Positions 14,813-23,382 of a stretch of DNA of 40,989 nucleotides are shown here, piece after piece. Position numbers and translations under genes: made by a program. The stretch is from Streptomyces sp. VRA16 Mangrove soil. GTDB taxonomy: Bacteria; Actinomycetota; Actinomycetes; Streptomycetales; Streptomycetaceae. Every line of letters starts with the position of its first letter. Position 1 is the stretch's first letter. A model generated the notes under the pieces. That model had not been told where the DNA came from. It did not search any database and saw nothing but the letters and a program-made list of their open reading frames with translations. The stretch is from NCBI RefSeq assembly GCF_017377775.1, contig NZ_JAFVLN010000032.1, positions 1-40,989 on the forward strand, written 5' to 3'.

Positions 14813-16468
14813 ATGCCCCGACACCCCGAGTCCCCCGAGCGCACCCTGCTGGTGACCGGTGCCGCCGTCGCCACCGCGGGCACCCCCGTCCGCGCCGAGG
14901 CGCTGGCCGTGCGCGGTGACCGCGTCGTGCACGTCGGCTCCGCCGAGGACGCCCGCGCCGCGCTCTGCGGCCGCGTCGACGAGGAACTCGCCCTGGACGG
15001 CGGCCTCGTGCACCCCGGCTTCGTCGACGCGCACTGCCACCCGGTGATGTACGGACAGGCGCTCGCCTGGGTCGATCTGCGGCCCGAGCGCGTCGGCGAC
15101 ATCGACACCATGGTCGAGGTGCTGCGCGAGGCGGCCCGCGACCTGCCGGCCGGCGTCCCGGTGCGCGGCTTCGGCTACGAGCACCGGCGCCTGGCCGAGG
15201 GCCGCCACCCCAGCTGCCACGATCTGGACCGTGTCACCGACGGCGCCGACGACCGCGAGGTCTACGTGATGAACGCGTCCGGGCACGGCGGCGTCGTCAA
15301 CTCCCACGCCCTGCGCACCTGCCGGATCACGGCGGGCACCCCGTCGCCCGAGGGCGGCTCCATCGGGCACTTCGAGAACGGCGAGCCCGACGGACAGCTG
15401 TGGGACGCCGCCTGCGACCTGCTCACCGGCCCCGCGGGCGTGAAGATCGGCAACCACGGCCCGAACTTCCACCTCTCCGAGCCGGACGCGATCATGGCCG
15501 ACCATCTGCTGCGCGCGCAGGAGGTGTTCCTCGCCGCCGGTGTCACCACGATCGGCGACGCGCAGGTCTCGCGCCGCGAGATGGAGACGTATCTGCGGGC
15601 CCACGCGGACGGTTCGCTGCGCATGCGGGTGTCGGCGTACCTGACCTCGGCGCTGCTCGACACCGCCCTCGAACTGGGCGCGGTGCGCGGCTTCGGCGAC
15701 GACCGGTTCCGTATCCAGGGCGTGAAGTTCTACGCCGACGGCACGCTCGGCGGCTGGACCGCGTACTTCCCCGAGGGGTACGCCGCCGACTGCTGCCACC
15801 ACGGGCAGCTGTACCACTCGGTCGAGGAGTACGCGGACATCGTGCGGCGCGCGCACGCGGCCGGGCTGCAGACGGCGACGCACGCGCAGTCCCCGTACGC
15901 CATCGGCATGGTCCTCGACGCGATCGAGAAGGCGGGCGCGGACCGGCCGCGCGCCGACATGCGCCACCGCATCGAGCACTGCGGTCTGCCCACCGACGAG
16001 CAGATCGACCGCATGGCCGCGCTCGGCGTCGTCCCCGTCATGCAGCCGCAGCACCATCTGCGCACGGGCGACGGCACGTTGACCGCCGTCGGCGAGCTCG
16101 GCCACCGCTACAACCCGGCGGGCCGCGCCGCACAGGCCGGAGTGCCGGTCGTCTTCTCCTCGGACGCGCCGGTCGCGCCGCCCGCGCCGCTGGAGGCCGT
16201 GGCCGCCGCGGCGACCCGGCGCACCGTCCTCGGCACGGTCCTCGGCGACGCGTCGCTGCGGCTGCCGGTCGAGGCCGGGCTGCACGCGCACACCGGCGCC
16301 GCGGCGCGCGCCCTGCACCGCGAGGACTCCGTCGGCGCGCTCGCGCCCGGCATGCTCGCCGACTTCGCCGTCCTGGACGCCGACCCGCTCACGGTGTCCG
16401 CCGACGAACTGACCGGGATCCGGGTCCGCGAGACCTGGGTCGGCGGAAGCCGCGCCTGGTCCGCGTAA
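14813..16468 (+). CDS. YtcJ/NfdA-like amidohydrolase
   Basis: The 551-residue product belongs to the amidohydrolase-3 group. Metal-ligand features include VHPGFVDAHCHP (HxH, about 67-78), GVKFYADGTLGGW, THAQSPYAIG and RHRIEHCG, and the late Asp in VVFSSDAPVAPP. No secretion signal is seen. Relatives hydrolyse N-substituted formamides and other amide or cyclic imide bonds, but most are uncharacterized. The gene is followed after 65 bp by a metabolite transporter, probably in one transcript. That suggests import and intracellular hydrolysis of one small amide-like or acid substrate. The nearby asparaginase and aspartase genes make a nitrogen-scavenging role plausible, though that is inference. 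Confidence 0.85.
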   Translation: MPRHPESPERTLLVTGAAVATAGTPVRAEALAVRGDRVVHVGSAEDARAALCGRVDEELALDGGLVHPGFVDAHCHPVMYGQALAWVDLRPERVGDIDTMVEVLREAARDLPAGVPVRGFGYEHRRLAEGRHPSCHDLDRVTDGADDREVYVMNASGHGGVVNSHALRTCRITAGTPSPEGGSIGHFENGEPDGQLWDAACDLLTGPAGVKIGNHGPNFHLSEPDAIMADHLLRAQEVFLAAGVTTIGDAQVSRREMETYLRAHADGSLRMRVSAYLTSALLDTALELGAVRGFGDDRFRIQGVKFYADGTLGGWTAYFPEGYAADCCHHGQLYHSVEEYADIVRRAHAAGLQTATHAQSPYAIGMVLDAIEKAGADRPRADMRHRIEHCGLPTDEQIDRMAALGVVPVMQPQHHLRTGDGTLTAVGELGHRYNPAGRAAQAGVPVVFSSDAPVAPPAPLEAVAAAATRRTVLGTVLGDASLRLPVEAGLHAHTGAAARALHREDSVGALAPGMLADFAVLDADPLTVSADELTGIRVRETWVGGSRAWSA

Positions 16469-16533
16469 CACCCCCCGAAGCACCCCCCAGCACGTCCCGT
16501 CCCCTGCCACACCCCTCTCCGCCGGAGGTCCCC

Positions 16534-17901
16534 ATGACGGACCGCACCACCCCGCGCTCGGCCCAGAGCCCGTTCAGAACGGCGTTCGCCGCTCTGTCCG
16601 GGACATCCATCGAGTGGTACGACTTCTACGCCTTCGCCACCGCGGCGGCGATCGTCTTCAACGACGTCTTCTTCCCGGCCGACATGCCGACGGCCCTGAA
16701 GACGATCTCCTCCTTCGCCACCTTCGCCGTCGGCTTCCTGCTGCGGCCGCTCGGCGGCATCGTCTTCGGTCACATGGGCGACCGGGTCGGCCGCAAGAAG
16801 ACCCTCGTCATCACGCTGCTGATGATGGGCGTCGCCTCGTTCGCGATCGGTCTGCTGCCCACCTACGACCAGGTCGGTGTCCTCTCCCCGATCCTGCTGA
16901 TCGTGCTGCGCCTGATCCAGGGCATCGCGATCGGCGGCGAGTGGGGCGGCGCCGTCCTGATCGCCGTCGAGAACGCGCCCGAGGGCAAGGCCACCTTCTT
17001 CGGCTCCTTCGCCCAACTCGGCTCGTCCGTGGGCGCGTTGCTCTCCACCGGCATGTTCAGCCTCATGAACCTCTTCGGTGAGCAGGCCTTCGACTCGTGG
17101 GGCTGGCGGGTGCCGTTCCTCGCGTCCTCCGTGCTCGTCGTCATCGGCCTGGTGGTCCGCACCAAGCTGGAGGACTCGCCCGTCATGGACGAGATCCACG
17201 CCGAACAGGAGCAGGAGCAGGGCGGGGCGAGCAGGCTGCCGGTGGCGGAGGTGCTGCGCAAGGACTGGCGGACGGTCCTCGTCGGCGTCTTCTCGCTGGC
17301 GACCGCGACCGGCGGCTACTACGTCGTGACCAGCTACCTGCTCTCGTACGGCACCGAGGACCGGCACCTGTCGGAGTCGATGCTGCTCAACGGACTCTCG
17401 CTGGCCGCCTTCCTGGAACTGGTCGTCACCCCGTTCCTGTCGCTGCTCGGCGACAAGGTGGGCGCGCACCGGATCGTGGTCGGCGGACTCGCGGGCGTCG
17501 TGGTGCTGTCGATCCCGCAGTTCATGGTGATGGGCACCGGGAACGTGGCGCTGATCTACGTGATGATGCTCGCGATGCGGTTCGTGATGTCGGCGCTGTA
17601 CGGACCGATGGCGGCGATCCTGGCCGACGGCTTCGCCCCGCACGTCCGCTACACCGGCATCTCCCTCTCCTACCAGGTCTGCAACCTGGTCTTCGGAGGC
17701 TTCGCCCCGGTGGCCGCGGTGTGGCTGTCGTCGCTCGCCGGCGGCGCGTACTGGCCGCCCGCCGTCGCCCTGATGGCCGTCTCGGCGATCGGCATCTGGT
17801 GCACGCTGAGGCTGCGCACCTACCACGGCCGACGGGTCGCGTCACCGCACCGGCGGATCACTGCACCGGCAGCCCCTTCGGCTCCTTCACCCGCTTCATG
17901 A
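16534..17901 (+). CDS. MHS-family metabolite:proton symporter (MFS)
   Basis: The 455-residue product has about 12 membrane segments. It carries MHS signatures: GTSIEWYDFYAFATAAA at the first helix, GHMGDRVGRKKTLVITL in loop 2-3, and DSWGWRVPFLAS before helix 6. MHS members carry organic acids, osmolytes or small metabolites in symport with protons. GGAGG precedes the ATG. Its substrate is probably that of the amidohydrolase upstream. Its 3' end overlaps the convergent AsnC-type gene by 44 bp, with a low-complexity tail (APAAPSAPSPAS) encoded in the overlap. Confidence 0.88.
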   Translation: MTDRTTPRSAQSPFRTAFAALSGTSIEWYDFYAFATAAAIVFNDVFFPADMPTALKTISSFATFAVGFLLRPLGGIVFGHMGDRVGRKKTLVITLLMMGVASFAIGLLPTYDQVGVLSPILLIVLRLIQGIAIGGEWGGAVLIAVENAPEGKATFFGSFAQLGSSVGALLSTGMFSLMNLFGEQAFDSWGWRVPFLASSVLVVIGLVVRTKLEDSPVMDEIHAEQEQEQGGASRLPVAEVLRKDWRTVLVGVFSLATATGGYYVVTSYLLSYGTEDRHLSESMLLNGLSLAAFLELVVTPFLSLLGDKVGAHRIVVGGLAGVVVLSIPQFMVMGTGNVALIYVMMLAMRFVMSALYGPMAAILADGFAPHVRYTGISLSYQVCNLVFGGFAPVAAVWLSSLAGGAYWPPAVALMAVSAIGIWCTLRLRTYHGRRVASPHRRITAPAAPSAPSPAS

Positions 17902-18310
17902 TGATCTGCGAGTTCACCTCCGTGACGCCGTCGAGCGTGGTGAGGCGCTCGATCCACAGGCGTTCGTAGGCGGCCAGGTCGGCGACGGCGATGCGGAGCA
18001 GACAGCCCGGACTGCCGAAGAGGCGGTAGGCCTCGATGACGTCGGGGATGTCCTGGAGCGCGCGCTCGAACGCCTCGACGGACTCGCGGTCGCGGCGCAC
18101 CTCGATGGAGACGAGGACCTCGAAGCCGCGGCCGACGGACTCCGGGTCGACGATCGCGCGGTAGCCCTGGATGACGCCGTCCTGTTCCAGCTGGCGGACG
18201 CGGCGCAGACAGGGCGACGGGCTGAGGCCCACCCGCTGGGCCAGCTCCTGGTTGCTGAGGCGACCATCGCTCTGGAGCTCGCGCAAGATGTGCAGGTCGA
18301 TCCGGTCCAT
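17858..18310 (-). CDS. Lrp/AsnC-family transcriptional regulator
   Basis: The product is 150 residues from the ATG at 18310 (MDRIDLHILRELQSDGRLSNQELAQRVGLSPSPCLRRVRQLE), a standard single-module Lrp/AsnC protein with an N-terminal HTH and a C-terminal RAM domain for amino-acid binding. An in-frame ATG at 18343 is possible, but family members begin near MDRID. No good Shine-Dalgarno is seen, so the message could be leaderless. It is divergent from the asparaginase-aspartase operon across 161 bp containing a repeated palindromic motif, and is the probable regulator of that operon in response to an amino acid. Confidence 0.9.
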   Translation of the reverse strand: MDRIDLHILRELQSDGRLSNQELAQRVGLSPSPCLRRVRQLEQDGVIQGYRAIVDPESVGRGFEVLVSIEVRRDRESVEAFERALQDIPDVIEAYRLFGSPGCLLRIAVADLAAYERLWIERLTTLDGVTEVNSQIIMKRVKEPKGLPVQ

Positions 18311-18311
18311 G

Positions 18312-18370
18312 ACGCAATTATCCACCACGCATTCCGCGATCATGGGCCAGGATTGGCAATCAAATTGCGT
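18312..18370. promoter_or_regulatory. Paired inverted sites between the AsnC-type regulator and the asparaginase operon
   Basis: ACGCAATT (18312-18319) and its exact complement AATTGCGT (18363-18370) are separated by 43 bp. CCACGCA at 18325-18331 is also inverted relative to TTGCGTGG at 18365-18372. Spaced multiple half-sites fit Lrp/AsnC regulators, which wrap DNA as octamers. The first site touches the start codon of the regulator, consistent with autoregulation. Confidence 0.55.
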
Positions 18371-18471
18371 GGCTTTCGACCTATCCTTGCGGTGATCGAA
18401 TGTGTTTGCGCTTCAGGCACACCTGACGCAGGCACGCCTCCTCCCTCACCGACCCCGCGAGGCAGCTCCCC

Positions 18472-19491
18472 ATGAAGCGCATCTCCCTCATCAGCACCGG
18501 CGGCACCATCGCCAGCCGCTGGCAGGGCACCGGTTACGCCGCCGACGCGGGCGGGGACACGGTTCTGGCCAGCGCCGCCGTACCGGACGGCATGGAGGTC
18601 AAGGTCGTCGACCTGTTCAACATCAACAGCTCGCAGATGACCAGCGAGCACCAGCTGGCCCTGCTGCGCGCGGTGCGCGAGGAGCTGGCCGACCCGGGCG
18701 TCGACGGCATCGTCGTCACGCACGGCACGGACACCCTGGAGGAGTCCGCGTTCCTGGTCGACCTGTACCACGACGACCCGCGGCCCGTGGTGTTCACGGG
18801 CGCGCAGAAGCCGCTCGGCGCCACCGACGGCGACGGCCCGGGGAACATGTACGACGCGCTCCAGGTCGCCGCTTCCGTACGGGACCTGGGGGTGCTCGTC
18901 GCCTTCGACGGCAAGGTGCACGCGGCGCGCGGCACGGTGAAGACACAGACCCTCGCGGCGAACGCGTTCGGCAACCCGTCGCAGCCCGAAGCTCTGGGCC
19001 GGCTCGGCTTCGGCCGGGTCGACATCCGCCGCACCGCCGAGCGCCCGGCGCCCCTCCCGCCGCCCGTGGGCCGGATACCGCGCGTCGACATCGTCATGCA
19101 CCACAGCGACGCCGACCCCACCCTCTTCGACGCCGCGGTCGAGGCGGGCGCCCAGGGCATCGTGCTCGTCGCCACCGGCGCGGGCAACGCCACTCCGGCG
19201 TTCACCGACGCGGTCCGCGCCGCCGTGCGCCGCGGCGTCCTGGTCGCCGTCACCACTCGGGTCCCCGCGGGCCCGCTCGCCGAGATCTACACCGGCGGCG
19301 GCGCCGTCGACCTGGTCGCCGCGGGCGCCGTGCTCACCGGCACGCTGCGCGCGGGCCAGGCCCGGATCGCGGTCCTAGCGACGCTGCTCGCGGGCAGCGG
19401 AGCCGACACCGGCCTGCTGCGCCGCCTGGTCGCGGCGCCGGAGCAGGCCACCGAGAAGACCACCAGCACCGACGAGAAGGCCGCCGCGTGA
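18472..19491 (+). CDS. ansA: L-asparaginase
   Basis: The product is 339 residues. Both threonine motifs of bacterial asparaginases are present: ISTGGTIAS (T12) and VVTHGTDTLEE (T86, D87), plus the lysine region FTGAQKPLGATDGDGPGN. There is no signal peptide, so it is cytoplasmic, hydrolysing L-asparagine to L-aspartate and ammonia. GAGG lies about 9 nt before the ATG. The GTG of the aspartase gene overlaps its stop by four bases, so product and substrate enzymes are translationally coupled. The gene symbol follows common use for bacterial asparaginase; the class is not resolved here. Confidence 0.92.
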   Translation: MKRISLISTGGTIASRWQGTGYAADAGGDTVLASAAVPDGMEVKVVDLFNINSSQMTSEHQLALLRAVREELADPGVDGIVVTHGTDTLEESAFLVDLYHDDPRPVVFTGAQKPLGATDGDGPGNMYDALQVAASVRDLGVLVAFDGKVHAARGTVKTQTLAANAFGNPSQPEALGRLGFGRVDIRRTAERPAPLPPPVGRIPRVDIVMHHSDADPTLFDAAVEAGAQGIVLVATGAGNATPAFTDAVRAAVRRGVLVAVTTRVPAGPLAEIYTGGGAVDLVAAGAVLTGTLRAGQARIAVLATLLAGSGADTGLLRRLVAAPEQATEKTTSTDEKAAA

Positions 19492-20921
19492 GCACCGTCC
19501 CCCCTCCCCTGTCCGACGGCCTCCCGGGCTTCCGGCGCGAGCACGACCTGCTCGGCGAGCGGGACGTCCCCGCCGAGGCGTACTGGGGCATCCACACGCT
19601 GCGCGCCGTGGAGAACTTCCCGATCACCGGCGTGCCGATCTCCGTGTACCCGCGGCTGATCGAGGCGCTGGCCGCGGTGAAGGAGGCCGCCGCCCGCGCC
19701 AACCAGGACCTGGGCCTGCTGCCCTCCCACAAGGCCGACGCGATCGTCGAGGCCTGCCGGGAGATCCGCGGCGGCAAGCTGCACGAGCAGTTCGTGGTCG
19801 ACGTCGTCCAGGGCGGCGCCGGCACCTCGACGAACATGAACGCCAACGAGGTCGTCGCCAACCGCGCCCTCGAACTGCTGGGCCACGCCAGGGGCGAGTA
19901 CACCCACCTCCACCCCAACGAGGACGTCAACCTCGGCCAGTCCACCAACGACGCCTACCCGACGGCCCTGCGCGTCGCCACCATCGAGTCGGCGCGCGAA
20001 CTGCTGCGCGCCATGGCCGTGTTGCAGGACGCGTTCGCCGCGAAGGCCGTGGAGTTCCGCTCGGTCGTGAAGATGGGCCGCACCCAGCTCCAGGACGCGG
20101 TGCCGATGACGCTCGGCCAGGAGTTCTCCACGTACGCCGTGATGCTGGAGGAGGACCGCGGCCGGCTCGCCGAGGCCGTCGAGCTGGTCCACGAGATCAA
20201 CCTCGGCGCCACCGCGATCGGCACCGGGCTCAACGCCCCGGCCGGGTACGCCGAATCGGCCCGCGCCCACCTCGCCGACATCACGGGCCTGCCGCTCGTG
20301 ACGTCCGTGAACCTCGTCGAGGCCACCCAGGACTGCGGCGCCTTCGTGCAGTTGTCCGGCGTCCTCAAGCGGATCGCGGTCAAGCTCTCCAAGACCTGCA
20401 ACGACCTGCGACTGCTGTCGTCGGGTCCGCGCGCGGGCCTCGGCGAGATCAACCTGCCGCCGGTGCAGGCGGGTTCGTCGATCATGCCCGGCAAGGTCAA
20501 CCCGGTGATCCCCGAGGTCGTCAACCAGGTCGCCTTCGAGGTCATCGGCAACGACGTCACCATCACCATGGCCGCCGAGGCGGGCCAGCTCCAGCTCAAC
20601 GCCTTCGAGCCGGTCATCCTGCACTCCCTGTCGCGCAGCATCACCTCGCTGAGCGCCGCGTGCCGCACCCTCGCCACACGCTGCGTCTCCGGCATCACCG
20701 CCAACGAGGAGGCCCTGCGCACGAGCGTGGAGAACTCGATCGGGCTCGTCACGGCGCTCAACCCGCACATCGGGTACACCGCCGCGACCGCCATCGCCAA
20801 AGAGGCGCTCGCGACGGGGCGCGGGGTCGCCGAACTCGCCCTGGAGAAGGGCCTGTTGCCCGCCGAGAAGCTGGCGCAGCTGCTCACCCCCGAGCGCCTC
20901 GCCGGGGCGCCGCGCGCCTGA
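19488..20921 (+). CDS. aspA: Aspartate ammonia-lyase
   Basis: The 477-residue product belongs to the fumarase/aspartase superfamily, with the signature loop GSSIMPGKVNP at 329-339 (active-site serine in the SS pair), GQSTNDAYPTA near 150-160 and TSTNMNANEV near 113-122. It deaminates L-aspartate to fumarate and ammonia. The GTG start at 19488 is set by the GTGA overlap with the asparaginase stop. The two genes turn asparagine into a TCA-cycle intermediate plus two ammonia. Fumarase is the alternative assignment, but coupling to asparaginase supports aspartase. Confidence 0.93.
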   Translation: MSTVPPPLSDGLPGFRREHDLLGERDVPAEAYWGIHTLRAVENFPITGVPISVYPRLIEALAAVKEAAARANQDLGLLPSHKADAIVEACREIRGGKLHEQFVVDVVQGGAGTSTNMNANEVVANRALELLGHARGEYTHLHPNEDVNLGQSTNDAYPTALRVATIESARELLRAMAVLQDAFAAKAVEFRSVVKMGRTQLQDAVPMTLGQEFSTYAVMLEEDRGRLAEAVELVHEINLGATAIGTGLNAPAGYAESARAHLADITGLPLVTSVNLVEATQDCGAFVQLSGVLKRIAVKLSKTCNDLRLLSSGPRAGLGEINLPPVQAGSSIMPGKVNPVIPEVVNQVAFEVIGNDVTITMAAEAGQLQLNAFEPVILHSLSRSITSLSAACRTLATRCVSGITANEEALRTSVENSIGLVTALNPHIGYTAATAIAKEALATGRGVAELALEKGLLPAEKLAQLLTPERLAGAPRA

Positions 20922-21157
20922 CGGCACGGTGGTGCTCGGCGCGCTCCACCGTTCGGGGCCGGGGCGCGGCCGAACTCGTGGCCGCGCTGCCGGCCTCGCC
21001 CCCGCTGCTGCCCGGCGCTGTCGCGCCGCTGAGGCGGCACCCGATCCGGCACCGCCCGAGCGGGAGCAGGAGACGGAGCGCCCCGCCGCGCCGGCCGAGC
21101 CGGTGGGCGGGGCGCGCGTCGAGTCGCAGGGCTACGACTGAGGGGGCCGCGGGGCCG
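20922..21157 (+). pseudogene. Possible frameshifted gene remnant between aspA and the radical SAM gene
   Basis: No intact gene is convincing in this gap. Strong G/C third-position bias, as in coding DNA, appears in one plus frame near 20929-20970 (VVLGALHRSGPGRG), shifts to another near 20970-21045 (AAELVAALPASPPLLPGAVAPL), then returns to the first for PDPAPPEREQETERPAAPAEPVGGARVESQGYD, ending at the stop at 21139-21141. This pattern could be the 3' end of a decayed gene with two frameshifts, or chance in high-GC DNA. I recognise no family. Confidence 0.25.
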
Positions 21158-22489
21158 TCAGGCCTGCGGGGTCTCCACGGCCTCGGAGTTCGGCGCCAGG
21201 CTGTCCATGAAGGAGCTCACCGAGAAGACGGCGCGGCCCGCGCCCGCGGGACCGTATCCGGGCGGCGAGGAGAGACCGAACTCGTCCATCGTCGAGCGGT
21301 ACGCCTCCAGCAGGCGGATGTGGTACTCCAGCGGCGCCCCGTTCGGGTTCTCCTTGCCGAGCGGCGTCGTCGGCTCCGGGCACCACGTCGTGAACCGGGG
21401 CGTGATCCCGTGCGACATGAAGAAGCGCAGGCCCTCCGTCGTCGACGCGATCGCCTCGTCCACCGTCTTGAAGCCGAACGGCTCGGCCATCTCGACACCC
21501 GCGACGAAGTTCGGGATCACGTTGCGCGCGCCGAAGACCTCGGTGGAGTCGAGGATGCGCTTGTGCCACTCGTCACGGCCGACGTACCGCTCCTTGCCCG
21601 GGCAGTACATCTTGAACAGGTACTCGTCCCACACCTCGTAGTTGGGGTGGTAGATCTGGACGCCGTAGTCCTTGAAGCGCTGGACGTCGTCCTTGGGGAG
21701 CGCCTGGGCGACGACCTTGCCGATCCAGCGGCCCGGGAAGTGCTCCTCGATGGCCTTGGCGTAGCGCCCGTAGAAGTCCGCCTCGTCGAGCCCCTGCACC
21801 TTCGACGTGATGGCGCCGCCGGTGAGGGTGTACGCGGTGGAGGACTTCGCGGTGTCGTACCGGTTGATGATGTCGAGGGCCTCCAGGACCTCGTCGACGT
21901 CCTTCACACCCGTGTAGGGGCGGCCCGCCGCCTTGTGCTGGCGCCAGTTGTGGTTGATGTCGCAGTACTGGCACTCCTCCTTGGCGCCGAAGTACTGGCA
22001 GACGCGGAAGGCCGTCAGATAGATCAGGTAGCCCCACTGGATCGTGGGGGCCACTTCCATGACCGACTTCCCGTTGGAGAGCTTGTGGCGGTAGTACTCG
22101 GGCATGGGCGGCACGCCGACGTCCGAGATGCGCTTGCCGTCGAGGTAGAGGCCGAGCATGCCGGAGTCGTCGGCCGCGACGCGGTACGGCGACGACGGGT
22201 TCACGCGGACCGAGACGACCGTGCGGCGCAGGTCGTAGGGGCCGCCGGTGAGCACGATCTCCTCGGGCGGGCGGCGCAGGGCGGCCTCGCCCAGCTCGGG
22301 CAGGGTGCCGTGGTCGAAGGAGAAGATGAAGTACGACTTCGGCTTGACCTCGCCGTCCTCGTTGTCGCTCAGCGCGGAGGGGTCGAACGCGACACCGCCC
22401 CGGAGCAGGTCCTCCTTGAAGACCGCTTCCTTCGGAACGTGCGGGAAGCGCTCCATCAGGTCCTCTACCAGCGCCGTGCGGCTCTGCAT
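21158..22489 (-). CDS. Radical SAM-like protein with atypical CX8CX2C cluster motif
   Basis: The product is 443 residues with AAGGAG 6 nt before the ATG. Three cysteines, C164, C173 and C176 (VCQYFGAKEECQYCDINHN), form a CX8CX2C motif in place of the usual CX3CX2C. The last part, CQYCD, looks like the normal end of a radical SAM cluster site. Downstream segments resemble a TIM barrel: YTLTGGAITSKVQG (a GGE-like SAM-binding strand), GVQIYHPNYEVWDE and RNVIPNFVAGVEM. Residues 1-150 form an additional domain. From memory, close homologues are common in Streptomyces and uncharacterized. No precursor peptide, carrier or obvious pathway partner is adjacent; the next gene upstream encodes a flavin-binding-fold protein. 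The reaction is unknown. Confidence 0.8.
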   Translation of the reverse strand: MQSRTALVEDLMERFPHVPKEAVFKEDLLRGGVAFDPSALSDNEDGEVKPKSYFIFSFDHGTLPELGEAALRRPPEEIVLTGGPYDLRRTVVSVRVNPSSPYRVAADDSGMLGLYLDGKRISDVGVPPMPEYYRHKLSNGKSVMEVAPTIQWGYLIYLTAFRVCQYFGAKEECQYCDINHNWRQHKAAGRPYTGVKDVDEVLEALDIINRYDTAKSSTAYTLTGGAITSKVQGLDEADFYGRYAKAIEEHFPGRWIGKVVAQALPKDDVQRFKDYGVQIYHPNYEVWDEYLFKMYCPGKERYVGRDEWHKRILDSTEVFGARNVIPNFVAGVEMAEPFGFKTVDEAIASTTEGLRFFMSHGITPRFTTWCPEPTTPLGKENPNGAPLEYHIRLLEAYRSTMDEFGLSSPPGYGPAGAGRAVFSVSSFMDSLAPNSEAVETPQA

Positions 22490-22549
22490 CCCGTTCTCCT
22501 TGCTCCTTCGACGGTCACAGCTCCTCCCACGGTATCCCCCGCCCCGCGG

Positions 22550-23245
22550 TCAGCCCTGCCGGGTCCCCGCTCGGGCCACGATGTGCGCGGGCGCGGTGAT
22601 GTGCGAGGGGAGCACCGGGTCGGCGGTGGGGGCACCCCAGCGCGAGGTCAGCGGGAGCGTGCCGGCCCACAGGCCGAGGGCGGCGTCGGCCGAGTCGCCG
22701 TCGTCCGGCGGGCCCGCGCTGATCTTGACGGAGGCCTCTTCGAGGGAGAGCGCGAGGATGGTGGTGGCCGCGAGTTCCTTGCGGCTGGGGCGGCGGGCGT
22801 AGTCCCACTGGCCGGGGGCCGTGTGCTCGGTGAGGATGCGTAGCGCCTCGGTCTTCTCGGCGTCGCCGGTGACCTTGCGCGGGACGCCGTAGATCATGGC
22901 GCAGCGGTAGTTCACGCCGTGCTCGAAGACGGAGCGGGCGAGCACGAGTCCGTCGACGTGGGTGACGGTGACGCATATCTCGGCGTCCGGACGGGCTGCC
23001 AGGCTCCGGCTCGCGACGGAACCGTGCACGTACAGCTCCCGGTCGTCCCGCCCGTACGCCGTCGGCACGACCATGGGGGCGCCGTCGACGACGACGCCGA
23101 GGTGACAGACGAAACCGGCGTCCAGGATCGCCTCCAGGTCCGCGCGCTCGAAACTCGCCTTCTCCTTGAAGCGGCGCAGGTGCGTGCGGTCGGTGGGCGT
23201 GAGAGTGCGCGGCAGATCCGTGTGCGGCGATTCCGTATGCGTCAT
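22550..23245 (-). CDS. Pyridoxamine 5'-phosphate oxidase-like (NimA-type) FMN-fold protein
   Basis: The 231-residue product has the split-barrel FMN-binding fold: AILDAGFVCHLGVVVDGAPMVVPTAYGRDDRELYVHGS (about 40-78), then VTVTHVDGLVLARSVFEHGVNYRCAMIYG. This is the pattern of NimA/COG3467 proteins, which include nitroimidazole-resistance reductases and many uncharacterized flavin or heme binders. It starts at the ATG at 23245 (MTHTESPHT); the longer upstream frame is unlikely to be translated. It lies 60 bp upstream of the radical SAM gene on the same strand, so the two may be co-transcribed. Confidence 0.85.
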   Translation of the reverse strand: MTHTESPHTDLPRTLTPTDRTHLRRFKEKASFERADLEAILDAGFVCHLGVVVDGAPMVVPTAYGRDDRELYVHGSVASRSLAARPDAEICVTVTHVDGLVLARSVFEHGVNYRCAMIYGVPRKVTGDAEKTEALRILTEHTAPGQWDYARRPSRKELAATTILALSLEEASVKISAGPPDDGDSADAALGLWAGTLPLTSRWGAPTADPVLPSHITAPAHIVARAGTRQG

Positions 23246-23297
23246 GCGCCGGAACAGTACTCCCGGGTGATCGTCCGCGGCTCGGGCAGGGGGTGGT

Positions 23298-23333
23298 GGC
23301 GGCGCCGCACCGAAGGCCGGGTGCGGCGCCGCC
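23298..23333 (-). terminator. Strong hairpin between GH42 and PNPOx-like genes
   Basis: GGCGGCGCCGCACC (23298-23311) and GGTGCGGCGCCGCC (23320-23333) form a 14-bp perfect stem with an 8-nt loop. A second inverted pair, GGGGTCC (23334-23340) and GGACCCC (23358-23364), lies between it and the GH42 stop at 23383. Together they probably end transcription from the galactan locus. Confidence 0.8.
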
Positions 23334-23382
23334 GGGGTCCGGCCGGACTTCCCCCACGGACCCCGGCCGGAGTCCGGTGCGC

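Noticed and set aside
14714..16510. A 598-codon open frame on the minus strand
   Set aside because: It mirrors the amidohydrolase gene and has no recognisable motif, while the plus strand has all the metal-binding motifs.
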